57,443 nt of DNA from Sphingomonadales bacterium. Lineage in GTDB: Bacteria; Bacteroidota; Bacteroidia; Flavobacteriales_D; Crocinitomicaceae. Each line of letters opens with the position of its first letter. Within the stretch, counting starts at the first letter, position 1. The notes below the pieces were generated by a model. It saw only the letters and a list, made by a program, of their open reading frames with translations. It was not told the origin of the DNA and did not search any database. The DNA is taken from contig VHBC01000012.1 of assembly GCA_016872115.1 (NCBI GenBank), positions 1 through 57,443 on the forward strand, given 5' to 3'. The translations under genes were made by a program, and so were the position numbers. Below are positions 26,492-35,315 of the stretch, in pieces.

Positions 26492-26523
26492 TTGTTTGAT
26501 TCGAACAGACTTTGGTATTTTTG
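26492..26523 (+). promoter_or_regulatory. Promoter for miaE (Bacteroidota type)
   Basis: A TTG at 26492-26494 and an exact -7 motif TATTTTTG at 26516-26523 are 21 bases apart, matching the Bacteroidota TTTG/TAnnTTTG arrangement. The ATG of miaE is 16 bases further on. An alternative TTTG at 26495-26498 gives 17-base spacing. Confidence 0.5.
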
Positions 26524-26538
26524 TCAAAAAATAAAACA

Positions 26539-27129
26539 ATGCTCGGACTCCAAATGGCCACCGACCCGCGCTGGGTGCGTATCGTAGAAAAAAATATTGA
26601 AGAAATTCTAGTAGACCACGCCTATTGCGAACAAAAAGCAGCAAGCAATGCGATATCTATGATTGTACAATACCCGCAATACACCGATTTAGTCGAAGCA
26701 ATGAGTGCCATTTGCAAAGAAGAAATGGAACATTTTGAGTTGGTTCATCAAAAATTAAAGGACCGTGGCTTGCAACTCGGATTTGAAAGAAAGGACCCTT
26801 ATGTCAATGACCTTGCGCTTTATTTAAAGCGCGGCAAAGTGAATAGCACCCCGGAAGGTGTTTTTGTCAATAAAATGCTTTTTGCCGCAATGATTGAAGC
26901 CCGCAGTTGTGAACGATTTAAAATCCTTTCAGAGGAAATTGACGATGCCGACCTTCGCAAATTCTACAGAGAACTCATGGAAAGTGAGGCGCGGCATTAC
27001 ACGACCTTTTTGGCCTTTGCTCGCAAATACGGACAAGGAATAGATGTTGATAAGGCCTGGAAAGACTTTTTGGCTTATGAGGCAGAACTCATGGCTAGTT
27101 ATGGTAAAAAAGAAACGATGCACGGTTAG
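26539..27129 (+). CDS. miaE: tRNA 2-methylthio-N6-isopentenyl adenosine hydroxylase
   Basis: A 196-residue ferritin-like diiron enzyme that hydroxylates the isopentenyl group of ms2i6A37 in tRNA. Diiron ligands are visible as EEMEH (E-x2-H) and later ESEARHYTTF (E-x3-H) with flanking helices, including AIEARSCERF. Start at 26539 (MLGLQMATDPRW) rather than 9 codons upstream. It is transcribed alone on the plus strand, divergent from the E1 gene, and ends in a perfect hairpin terminator whose loop includes the stop codon. Confidence 0.93.
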   Translation: MLGLQMATDPRWVRIVEKNIEEILVDHAYCEQKAASNAISMIVQYPQYTDLVEAMSAICKEEMEHFELVHQKLKDRGLQLGFERKDPYVNDLALYLKRGKVNSTPEGVFVNKMLFAAMIEARSCERFKILSEEIDDADLRKFYRELMESEARHYTTFLAFARKYGQGIDVDKAWKDFLAYEAELMASYGKKETMHG

Positions 27130-27145
27130 GTGCATCGTTTCTTTT
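27108..27145. terminator. Bidirectional 16-bp hairpin terminator
   Basis: Perfect inverted repeat 27108-27123 / 27130-27145 with a 6-base loop. A-rich and T-rich flanks let it terminate both miaE (+) and the converging beta-barrel gene (-). The last codons and stop of miaE form part of it. Confidence 0.85.
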
Positions 27146-27161
27146 GGTGATGGGGAGGTCT

Positions 27162-28271
27162 TTAAAACGAGAGTAAAATTCCGGCATTCACACCACGCGC
27201 CTTCAGAGCTGCTCCTTCGTTAAAGACGTCTGATAGGCCATAGGTTACGTATAAACTCCAATCGCCGTAACCGACAGTTGCCATGAGGCTTGCTTGAAAC
27301 GGGTTGAATTGGAAATCATCTTTGGTTTTGTCTTTGTTCTTTTTGCCATCAGACTCCCATTTTTGAACCTGACGCGCATCTATACGAATACCACCAACAA
27401 CGCCTGCTGAAATATTCCAAGCGGCATTTGGATTTTTATTTGTAGAAATCTGCAAGAGTAATGGGGCTTGAAGATAGGTTGAGGTGAGGACATTTTTAGA
27501 ATAGTTCAAACCTGTATTCACGCCAACTAAAGTATCATTAACAACAGTTAGATCGTAAGCTCCCTCGAGCGCGTAACGGTTCCATTGAAAACCTAAGCCA
27601 GTAACCACACCTAAATAATCTTTTAAAATTGGAAAGCGTTTTTCAGCAAAATTGACTTGGAGTCCGATACTTTTAGCAGGGTCTAGCGTTAAAAATCCTA
27701 GTTCATTGGTAGTTGGGAATTGCTTGTCTGGTTTGAGAAAACCATTGGCATTGATGCCGATACCAGCCCAAATGGGATTACCATCTCCTGAACAGTCGTC
27801 GTTATCCATGTTATTCCAATTTTCGTCTCCTTTTTCAAATGAGTAAGAATCTTTGCCGTCGTTGAGTACGATGCGTTCGTCGTCGTTTTCAATGATGACT
27901 TTTTCATCGATGATGATTTTTCGCTGACCTTTAGGCGTTTCACCATCCATGGCTTTGAGATCTTTTGACTCTAAAATGACAATTTTCATGTTGCCAATTT
28001 TTATTTGAGTGGTATCCGACGGACTACCAATGAGTGCATCGCCTACTATGGTCGTATCAATAAACACATCCACACGCTTTATTGACGAATCGTTGATATA
28101 GATGTTTTTCATTTCTTCAGTCAACAATGAATCCATTTGATCAATGCGGCTATTGATCATGATGATAGTGGTGTCATTGCCTTGAATTTTAACAATTTTC
28201 TTGGTTTTATTTTGCTGCGCAAAAAGTGCTAAACCTGAAAATAAGAAAGCGGTAAGTAATTTAATTTTCAT
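27162..28271 (-). CDS. Outer-membrane beta-barrel-like protein downstream of ECF sigma/anti-sigma pair
   Basis: A 369-residue protein with a signal peptide (to about residue 19). The N-terminal ~150 residues are acidic and beta-rich, with alternating IIIxx patterns; from about residue 170 the sequence has the glycine/aromatic alternation of a PorT-like outer-membrane barrel and ends in NAGILLSF with a terminal Phe. I know no specific function. It follows the anti-sigma-like gene by 60 bases, on the same strand, and ends at a shared bidirectional terminator. Probably the effector of that regulatory unit. Confidence 0.7.
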   Translation of the reverse strand: MKIKLLTAFLFSGLALFAQQNKTKKIVKIQGNDTTIIMINSRIDQMDSLLTEEMKNIYINDSSIKRVDVFIDTTIVGDALIGSPSDTTQIKIGNMKIVILESKDLKAMDGETPKGQRKIIIDEKVIIENDDERIVLNDGKDSYSFEKGDENWNNMDNDDCSGDGNPIWAGIGINANGFLKPDKQFPTTNELGFLTLDPAKSIGLQVNFAEKRFPILKDYLGVVTGLGFQWNRYALEGAYDLTVVNDTLVGVNTGLNYSKNVLTSTYLQAPLLLQISTNKNPNAAWNISAGVVGGIRIDARQVQKWESDGKKNKDKTKDDFQFNPFQASLMATVGYGDWSLYVTYGLSDVFNEGAALKARGVNAGILLSF

Positions 28272-28331
28272 TTTTTTTTGATTTTGACCTTATGACGGAA
28301 GTTAAAACGCTTTGTTACAAAATAGCTCAAA

Positions 28332-29390
28332 TTATTTTTTAGTCCGGCTGCGCTCAATACTAATTGGACCCAGTTGAAAGATAATTTTATCCGCTGCAGC
28401 GCCCGATTCAACTTCATAGCGTACAGGTAAGCCAATTGTTTGGCTAGCGTAGCGCGCCATGGTTTCGTAGCGAAGATCTGCAGTTGGTGCTGTTGTTCCA
28501 AACAAACGCTCGTTGGTTTTTTGAATCAGAAATGCTTTGACAGTAATTGGTTCTTTTCTGAATGTTGGTAACGGAGTTTGATTTGGGGCAGGAAGAACAG
28601 TATTCTCAGATGTTGTAGAAAGGTCTTGATCATATTCCTTATTTTTATAACAAACCTCGGACTTACTATATACATACTGCAAATCATTTACTTTCGGATC
28701 TTGAACAGCAACAATGCAGTCGCGGGGCTCCGAACCAACAATGTGCGGATGTGATATAACAACCTGCTTATTGATTGAATTTGGTACAGTCTTGGCTTGG
28801 CTTGTTTGTTCGACTACAATGGTAGTTGATTCTTTTTTGCCGACCAGAGCGTGGTTATTTTGTTGCTTGGAATAGGGATCAGGTGCGTTTTGCTGAACTG
28901 AAAGAACCGAAATGAAGACTGCCGCAGCAGCACTCGTCCAATACAAGTATTTTTTGAGTGGCAGAGAACGTACTTTTGCCTCTTTTAACAAACCTGCTTG
29001 ATAAGGATAAACGATTTTTGCGTTGGGTGTGAGCTTGGTAAGTTTAACTTTTTGCTTGATGTCGTGATAAAGTTGGTCTTGAGCCAAGCTCTTGTCTAAT
29101 AAAGCTTCTTCGTTGGTGAGCAAACCCTCTAATTGAGCAATTGCGAGCTTCTCATAAGGATGACCATCTTCTGTTGCATAAACTGTGAGCTTTTCAAATT
29201 GCGGGTATGCTAAAGAAGGCCCGGAGTATGCGACATCTGTGTTTATTGGCAGCTGAATACCTGCCAAATCTTGGGCATACTCAGGATAGGCCAAAATGAG
29301 TGCATCAAGTTGTGCTTTTTCAGAACTTGTAATGGTTCCATCTTGAAAAGCCAAAATTAAATGGGCAATATGTGCTTCATTGGGTTTCAT
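28332..29390 (-). CDS. Predicted membrane anti-sigma factor
   Basis: A 352-residue protein with an N-terminal cytoplasmic region (1-145), one transmembrane helix at about 147-166 (YLYWTSAAAAVFISVLSV) and a periplasmic domain. This layout and its 4-base overlap with the ECF sigma gene make it a probable anti-sigma factor. No zinc-binding HxxxCxxC anti-sigma motif is visible, so sequestration would be by another type of cytosolic domain. Name assigned by context, not by recognised sequence family. Confidence 0.65.
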   Translation of the reverse strand: MKPNEAHIAHLILAFQDGTITSSEKAQLDALILAYPEYAQDLAGIQLPINTDVAYSGPSLAYPQFEKLTVYATEDGHPYEKLAIAQLEGLLTNEEALLDKSLAQDQLYHDIKQKVKLTKLTPNAKIVYPYQAGLLKEAKVRSLPLKKYLYWTSAAAAVFISVLSVQQNAPDPYSKQQNNHALVGKKESTTIVVEQTSQAKTVPNSINKQVVISHPHIVGSEPRDCIVAVQDPKVNDLQYVYSKSEVCYKNKEYDQDLSTTSENTVLPAPNQTPLPTFRKEPITVKAFLIQKTNERLFGTTAPTADLRYETMARYASQTIGLPVRYEVESGAAADKIIFQLGPISIERSRTKK

Positions 29391-29872
29391 ATCAATACCT
29401 CCATTTTTCCGATATACTGTTTTAAAAATCGACGTGCTCTAAAAATATATACCTTAACCTGATCTACCGAAATATCAGTAAGTTCTGCAATTTCTTGGTA
29501 GCTGTAGCCCTCGTAGTCTCTGAGGGTAAGGACCATGCGCTGTATTTCTGAAAGCTTTGCTACACCTTCGTCGATACATTTTTGAACGTCGTGATGTACC
29601 CCTTGGGTTTGAACCGGGTCTGGCAAACCACTGAGGTGCTGTTGCTGCAATTTTTGACGACGCGCGCGGTCAATCTGAAAATTGACAATAGTTCTAAAAA
29701 GATAGGACTTCACACGCTGGTAATCGACGGTATCAACACGCATCCAAAGACGCTCAAACGCATCTTGAACAAAATCTTGGGCAAGATCTGAATCAGATAC
29801 GTTTTTAAGTGCAAATCGGTAGAGCCGATCGGCAAACTCTTTGACACATTGGTTGTATTGCTGAACAGTCAT
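29387..29872 (-). CDS. ECF-family RNA polymerase sigma factor
   Basis: A 161-residue sigma-70 factor with regions 2 and 4 only. Region 2 is seen in the DLAQDFVQDAFERLWMR helix and region 4 in YSYQEIAELTDISVDQVKVYIFRARRFL, the helix-turn-helix that reads the -35 element. The pairing with an overlapping anti-sigma-like gene and a barrel gene marks it as an envelope-responsive regulator. Its own promoter is not evident. Start at 29872. Confidence 0.93.
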   Translation of the reverse strand: MTVQQYNQCVKEFADRLYRFALKNVSDSDLAQDFVQDAFERLWMRVDTVDYQRVKSYLFRTIVNFQIDRARRQKLQQQHLSGLPDPVQTQGVHHDVQKCIDEGVAKLSEIQRMVLTLRDYEGYSYQEIAELTDISVDQVKVYIFRARRFLKQYIGKMEVLI

Positions 29873-29916
29873 AAAACAGCGCTAAGACGATTGACCTCAG
29901 CAAAAGTTACACCAAA

Positions 29917-31158
29917 TTAATTGGAAACTTTTTGAATATTGTACTTTTTCCTGTACTTCAAATAGAGCTGCTCTTGAAAATTAGAAGTAGAAATAAACTG
30001 GCCATCTACTAAAATATGGGTCAATTGATTGGTGCGCATATCTAAGGCTGGACCTTTCGATACAAAAAATGTGGCTTTTTTACCCGCTTCTAAACTACCA
30101 TAATCTTTATCTATGCCCATAATTTGGCAAACGCTCAAGGAGATACTTTGCAACGCATCTTCTTCAGTTAAACCATAAGCCATTGTAGTACCTGCCTGAA
30201 AAGGTAGATTTCTGGTATTCATGGGCTGCATATCGCCGTCGTTCTGAATGCAAAATTTAATACCTTGCGTTTTGAGTAAGAAAGGTAACTGATAGGGTAA
30301 AAAAGTGAGGTCATCCTCCCGAGTGGGTAAGCTGTGAATTCGTGAAAGCATAACTGGAATCTTGGCGTCTTTGAGCTTGGCTCCTACCAAGTGTGCATCT
30401 CGCCCACCAACAATAACTGGGTACTTTACTTGAAATGCTGCAGCAAAATCAATAACATCTGTAATTTGCTGAATGCTCTCGGCATGAATGTACACTCTTT
30501 TTTGCCCAACAAAACAGGCTTTCATGGCTTCTAGCCTCAAATCAGTGATTTGTTCGTCGCGGTCCAAGGCATACGTTTTGGACAATTCAAAAAATTGCTC
30601 GATTTCGCGTTTTTGAGCCAAATAATTCTTAGGGTCTGCAGGCCAATTGAGGTGTATGCCGTCATCGGCCAAAACTGTAGCGTCTTCCCAGTTCCAGCCA
30701 CTGAGTTTCATAACCGCTGAACTACCAGAAATCCAACCTCCGCGCGGGGTAGCCTGTACAAGTAAGACGCCATTGGTTCGAACGGTTTCTACCACCTTAG
30801 ACTCGACGTTATAAGCAATTTGGGTGCGCACATGCGGATTCCAGTCACCGACGTCATTGAAATCGCGGGTGGCCCGAACCGCATCGATTTCTGTGAGTCC
30901 AAGTGTGTTATTTGCCGATACCAATCCAGGATAAAAATGCTGGCCGTTGCAATTAATGATGGTATCCCAATCTTCTTTTGCAAATGTTTGGGTCAAGGAA
31001 TTTTTTACAAAAGCGATGCGGTCATTGACAACGCCAATTGCCGCAGTTTCTAGTACTTGTCCGTTACCGATGTGCGCCGTTCCGTGAAGCAATAAAATGC
31101 GTTGCGCACTCAATTGTGTGCTCATAAAAATTGCCAATAATAAAATATATCCTTTCAT
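29917..31158 (-). CDS. Amidohydrolase-like secreted protein, degenerate metal site
   Basis: A 413-residue exported protein, signal peptide to about residue 19. It has the amidohydrolase layout: beta sandwich, PGL hinge at 77-79 and C-terminal DYGSLEAGKKATFFVSKGP. But where active family members have PGxIDxHxH, this one reads PGLVSANN (77-84), so both metal-binding His are missing. An HxxE-type site elsewhere is not obvious. It follows a two-domain amidohydrolase with a 1-base gap on the same strand. Likely non-catalytic or a partner of that protein. Start at 31158 picked for the signal peptide. Confidence 0.82.
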   Translation of the reverse strand: MKGYILLLAIFMSTQLSAQRILLLHGTAHIGNGQVLETAAIGVVNDRIAFVKNSLTQTFAKEDWDTIINCNGQHFYPGLVSANNTLGLTEIDAVRATRDFNDVGDWNPHVRTQIAYNVESKVVETVRTNGVLLVQATPRGGWISGSSAVMKLSGWNWEDATVLADDGIHLNWPADPKNYLAQKREIEQFFELSKTYALDRDEQITDLRLEAMKACFVGQKRVYIHAESIQQITDVIDFAAAFQVKYPVIVGGRDAHLVGAKLKDAKIPVMLSRIHSLPTREDDLTFLPYQLPFLLKTQGIKFCIQNDGDMQPMNTRNLPFQAGTTMAYGLTEEDALQSISLSVCQIMGIDKDYGSLEAGKKATFFVSKGPALDMRTNQLTHILVDGQFISTSNFQEQLYLKYRKKYNIQKVSN

Positions 31159-31159
31159 A

Positions 31160-34100
31160 TCAATGGGCGTTTTCAGTTGCTGTTGCTTCTTCGCCAAGCG
31201 TATCACAATGATAGTGTTTCTTGGTTTTCTTTTGTGGGGTTTTGGCGGGCTCTCCTCTTTCGTTTGCAGCAAGCATAAGACTCAGAATACGAACTCTTTC
31301 TTGGGCAATGGCTGGTTCCATTTTTTGGGTCTGAATTGCTTCGTCGTAGTAGACGACGCCATCAATGAGCGTCATGTTGACCCGCGCCTCAATGCTCAAA
31401 GGATTGGCTGTCCAAAGCACTAAATCGGCGGCTTTGCCTTGTTTGATGCTGCCCATTTGATCGTCAAGATGTAAAATTTTAGCTGGATTCAGCGTTACGA
31501 GTTTCCAAGCTTCTTCTTCTGAAAGACCTCCATATTTTATGGTTTTGGCGGCTTCTTGGTTGAGTCTACGACCCATTTCGGCGTCGTCTGAATTAATGCA
31601 CACCAACACACCTTGCTCTGTCATCAGTGCAGCGTTGTATGGAATAGCATCGTTGACTTCAAATTTGTACGCCCACCAGTCTGAGAAAGTAGAGCCAGCG
31701 ACGCCGTGTTTGCGCATTTTGTCTGCCACTTTATAGCCTTCTAATATATGGGTAAACGTATTGACCCTGAAGCCCATCGAATCTGCAACGTGCATTAACA
31801 TATTGATCTCGGATTGAATGTAAGAATGACAAGTAATGAAGCGCTCAGAACGCAAGATCTCTGACAAAACTTCAAGTTCTAAATCCACTCTTGGGGCCAC
31901 TTTTGTGAGCCCGGAACGGTAGGCGGTCCACTCGGCTTGATACGCTTTGGCACGATAAAAACCATCGTAAAAAACCTGCTCAACGCCCATTCTAGTTTGT
32001 GGAAAACGCACCGTATTGAAATCGCCCCAATTGGCTTGTTTGACGTTTTCACCCAACGCGCACTTAATGAATTTGGGTGCGTTGTCAATGAGCATGTCGT
32101 CGGGGGTGACTCCCCACTTGAGTTTGATCAAGGCAGATTGACCGCCAATCGGATTTGCAGAACCGTGTAAAAGTTGGGCAGCCGTTACACCTCCTGCCAA
32201 TTGGCGATAAATATCGATGTCATCGGGATCAACGACGTCGGCAATGCTTACCTCAGCGGATATGGCTTGCCCACCTTCGTTGACACCTTTCGAAATGGCA
32301 ATGTGGGAGTGCTCATCGATGATACCTGAAGTGAGGTGCAGACCTGTTGCGTCTACCACCCGAGATCCGTTTGGCACATTAATATTTTGACGACTGACTT
32401 GCTTGATTTTTCCATCGACAACCAGAACATCGGCTCCTTTTAGGATGCCTTCTTTTTCGTTGGTCCAAACGGTGGCATTTTTAAATAGAATGGTCTGTGA
32501 GGCTAGCCTTTGGGTTGCACCAAAAGCCATGTTTGGAAACCAGACGTGGCCATATAAAGTAGTGTCAGCTTTGATGGCAATGGGTGCCGCTTTCGGTGAG
32601 GTTAGCTGTTGAATTCCGCTCCAATGAAACCATTTGCCATTGGCATCTGTACCATCGCCTTCGAGTATCATTCCACTTTTTATGGCCTTGCCATGTAGTT
32701 GGATCAGTTGTTTTGGATTGGTATGTAATGAAACAAATTGTATGGAAAGGTCTGCTTGTTTGAGTATGAGGGTTGCTTTGGTACTGAGGGTATCTGTTTG
32801 TGTTTTATACTGTACTTTTCCTTGTGGTTTGTCATTGGTGCCGGTAACGGTTAATTCATAGGTGGCATCTGGCAATTGAAGCGAATAGGTTCCGATAATA
32901 TGACTGCGAGAGGGCGTTTTTAAATAAGTGGCCTCTCCTAAATTCCAGGCCTCAAGTAACTCCGCTTCGAATTGAAAAGGATCTGCAGTAAAGACCGAAA
33001 AACTTGCCCATTTTCCTGCCTCGAGTGTGCCAATTTGTTGGTCGAGCCCTAGCCAACTTGCTGGATTGATGGTCAGTGCTGCAAAAGCCTCTTGCCCAGG
33101 CAAGCCGCGTGAAATCGTTTTGCGGAGCGCAGTCCAAAATTGTTCGGCATTTTTAAGACCGAATGAAGTGAAGGCAATTGGAATCCCTGCTTTTTGTAAA
33201 AGTTGTGCGTTGCTTGGAGCGAGCTCCCAATGTTTGAGATCCGAAAGAGGAATTTCTCGGGCTAAATACGGATCATTGACATCATAAGCTTCTGGAAATG
33301 TCAGTGGCAAAACCAATTTGACCTTAGCTGTGCTTATAATATCGGCTATTGCATATTCATTACCAGAACCAACATAAATAAAATTGCTTTTGAATTCATT
33401 GGCAATTTTTTGAGCTCGGAGGATTTCCCATTTGTCCTCGGTTTTAAAAAACGTAGGAAGTGTTTGAAGCGCTTGCCATTCGGAAAGCGAAACAGAAAAG
33501 GGTAAATTAGCTTGGTTTGCTTGATAGTACTTTTGATCGTAAAGTGCTTGGCGTAAAAGCGCAATAGATCCCATTTGAGAAGACGGATAAGTTTGCTGAC
33601 TGCCCCCCTTTGAAAAAGAATATACCTGAGCCGCTTTTGCACGAATAATTTGCTTGTGGATATCGCCTTGACCTAGCGCAACCAATGCTGCTCCACCACG
33701 TACAATGCCGTCCATATGATGCGTTAGCGCGAAACCGAATCCAGCTTGCTGCAATTGCAAGGAAGGGGACTCAGCAAATTTATAGGTGCTCGCCGCATTG
33801 AGCTCTGGATGGATGGCTTCGTTCCAGTAATAAGCCCCTTCTTTATTGCTTTCTAATTGTGGACGCCAACCATTATTCTTGAAGCTAATAGGATCAAGTC
33901 CCACACTGGAATAGACATCGATGAATGCTGGAACCAATACTTTGCCTGTATAGTCTTGGCATACGGCGCCATCTTTTTTGATGTTTTTACCAACTTGGAT
34001 TATTTTTCCTTCTTGTATGAGCAGATCGGCATCTTCAAGTGTCTGACCTGGTTTAACCATAATGGTCGCATGCTGGAGCAAAATGAATTTTGGCTCAGAA

Positions 34101-34189
34101 GTTTTTAGACCGTTATCTGGACCGAACTGCGCCAAAAGCGTAGTCGTAAAAAATAAACCGAATAAAATAAATACGTGCACTGCTTTCAT
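31160..34189 (-). CDS. Two-domain amidohydrolase-family secreted protein
   Basis: A 1009-residue exported protein with two amidohydrolase units. The N-terminal unit (about 30-430) has PAFIDVYSS (residues 87-95), lacking the HxH pair; the C-terminal unit (from about residue 570) has SGIIDEHSHIAIS with His627 and His629 and ITCHSYIQSE, so it keeps metal ligands. It ends HLDDQMGSIKQGKAADLVLWTANPLS, a typical amidohydrolase C-terminus, then a basic tail. Signal peptide residues 1-20. Substrate not predictable; such proteins often act on cyclic amides or dipeptides. Encodes the upstream partner of the 413-residue protein. Confidence 0.85.
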   Translation of the reverse strand: MKAVHVFILFGLFFTTTLLAQFGPDNGLKTSEPKFILLQHATIMVKPGQTLEDADLLIQEGKIIQVGKNIKKDGAVCQDYTGKVLVPAFIDVYSSVGLDPISFKNNGWRPQLESNKEGAYYWNEAIHPELNAASTYKFAESPSLQLQQAGFGFALTHHMDGIVRGGAALVALGQGDIHKQIIRAKAAQVYSFSKGGSQQTYPSSQMGSIALLRQALYDQKYYQANQANLPFSVSLSEWQALQTLPTFFKTEDKWEILRAQKIANEFKSNFIYVGSGNEYAIADIISTAKVKLVLPLTFPEAYDVNDPYLAREIPLSDLKHWELAPSNAQLLQKAGIPIAFTSFGLKNAEQFWTALRKTISRGLPGQEAFAALTINPASWLGLDQQIGTLEAGKWASFSVFTADPFQFEAELLEAWNLGEATYLKTPSRSHIIGTYSLQLPDATYELTVTGTNDKPQGKVQYKTQTDTLSTKATLILKQADLSIQFVSLHTNPKQLIQLHGKAIKSGMILEGDGTDANGKWFHWSGIQQLTSPKAAPIAIKADTTLYGHVWFPNMAFGATQRLASQTILFKNATVWTNEKEGILKGADVLVVDGKIKQVSRQNINVPNGSRVVDATGLHLTSGIIDEHSHIAISKGVNEGGQAISAEVSIADVVDPDDIDIYRQLAGGVTAAQLLHGSANPIGGQSALIKLKWGVTPDDMLIDNAPKFIKCALGENVKQANWGDFNTVRFPQTRMGVEQVFYDGFYRAKAYQAEWTAYRSGLTKVAPRVDLELEVLSEILRSERFITCHSYIQSEINMLMHVADSMGFRVNTFTHILEGYKVADKMRKHGVAGSTFSDWWAYKFEVNDAIPYNAALMTEQGVLVCINSDDAEMGRRLNQEAAKTIKYGGLSEEEAWKLVTLNPAKILHLDDQMGSIKQGKAADLVLWTANPLSIEARVNMTLIDGVVYYDEAIQTQKMEPAIAQERVRILSLMLAANERGEPAKTPQKKTKKHYHCDTLGEEATATENAH

Positions 34190-34222
34190 GGTCGTGAAAA
34201 TACAAATTCTCTCGGTATTAGA

Positions 34223-34906
34223 TTAAATACTATAGTTTGGGACGTATTTAAGTGCCTCTCTTTTAGCCAACCCTCGAAGATGCTCTTTCGATACAACTTC
34301 TTTTACCCAATCGGGGTTCCATTTCGAAACTTCGCGCAAAGACCAACCAATTGCTTTTTGAATAAAGAATTCTTTGTTCCACTTAAAAGCATTGATATAA
34401 TATTGTAGTAGCGCTAAATCCGTTTGCTGCTTATATTTAAGTTGATAGATGAGCAAGGTTCGGTGTAGCCAAAAATTGGAAGAAGTTTCCCATTCTTTGG
34501 CTAAAGTCGCAAACGCGACTGGATATTGTCTGGCATAGTGTCCTACGGCATGTGTGGCCAATAGGTCGAGGGAATCCCACCATGTTTGATTGGTGAGTAA
34601 ATAAGTAAAGTGCTTTCCATCTGAGGAATTCGCATTTTTATTGTAAAAAGTAAGGAGGTGATCGATGCCGATATATTGCACTTCCCGAGCAGAGTTGGCC
34701 CAGCATTCGTAAAGAAATTCCCAAGTTTGTTGCGCACTGAGTTGTTGAAGTTGCGGTTTAAATTGTTTGAAAATAGTTTTTCTTGAGCCAGACATCACGC
34801 CTAAAAATGAAAAATGGTTTTTCATATAGGCCTCCATTTGCACTACGCGATGCGGGTCGCGGACAGTGTAAAGCGCCTGCTCAATGCTTGAAACGAGTTG
34901 TGTCAT
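34223..34906 (-). CDS. DNA alkylation repair protein, AlkD-like HEAT-repeat glycosylase
   Basis: A 227-residue helical protein of the AlkC/AlkD superfamily, identified by FIQKAIGWSLREVSKWNPDWVKEVV and the DHLLTFYNKN / WWDSLDLLATH helices. AlkD removes bulky N-alkylated purines without base flipping. The start at 34906 is favoured over one 19 codons upstream because that would overlap the RNase P RNA 3' end. It starts 18 bases after that RNA on the same strand, and 33 bases before the amidohydrolase gene. Confidence 0.85.
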   Translation of the reverse strand: MTQLVSSIEQALYTVRDPHRVVQMEAYMKNHFSFLGVMSGSRKTIFKQFKPQLQQLSAQQTWEFLYECWANSAREVQYIGIDHLLTFYNKNANSSDGKHFTYLLTNQTWWDSLDLLATHAVGHYARQYPVAFATLAKEWETSSNFWLHRTLLIYQLKYKQQTDLALLQYYINAFKWNKEFFIQKAIGWSLREVSKWNPDWVKEVVSKEHLRGLAKREALKYVPNYSI

Positions 34907-34923
34907 GGTGACAAAAATAAAAA

Positions 34924-35304
34924 ATGGCAAATCATAAGCCGGGTTCTGTACCAATTGCTGCACGCAGCGTTGGTGTCTATCATTTATCTAGCACTACATT
35001 CACATGTAGTGTCGAGCGACCTACCCTCCGAGACGAGCGAGCAACTCGTTCTGCTTGCGCAGGCCTCGGTATATTTGGTCTTTCAGCACGTAAGGTTTAC
35101 CCTGCCAAATGCATTGCTGCAGTTGCGGTGAGCTCTTACCTCACCTTTTCACCTTTTCCTTGGCGAGCCAAGGTAGTTTTTTTTCTGTGGCACTTGCTGT
35201 ATTGCAACCGTCGCTGGTTGCAACCCTTCCCGTTAGGAAGTACGTTGCTCTTTGCTGCCCGGACTTTCCTCTTTTCAAATGAAAAGCGATAGACTGATTT
35301 GCCG
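34924..35304 (-). ncRNA. rnpB: RNase P RNA
   Basis: Read on the minus strand, the sequence has the universal P4 core GAGGAAAGTCCGGGC near the 5' end and the matching ACAGAACCCGGCTTAT near the 3' end, and the P1 helix pairs GGCAAATC (35296-35303) with GATTTGCC (34926-34933). Intermediate helices such as GGTTGCAA.CCAGCGACGGTTGCAA are visible. The RNA is the catalytic subunit that trims tRNA 5' ends. Exact ends are uncertain by several bases. Reading frames across this stretch on either strand are not coding. Flanked 5' by the type A cargo gene and 3' by the AlkD-like gene. Confidence 0.95.
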
Positions 35305-35315
35305 TGGCAAAGGTA

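Noticed and set aside
34924..35292. Open reading frames on the plus strand, up to 122 codons
   Set aside because: They lie entirely within RNase P RNA and have no protein-like signal.
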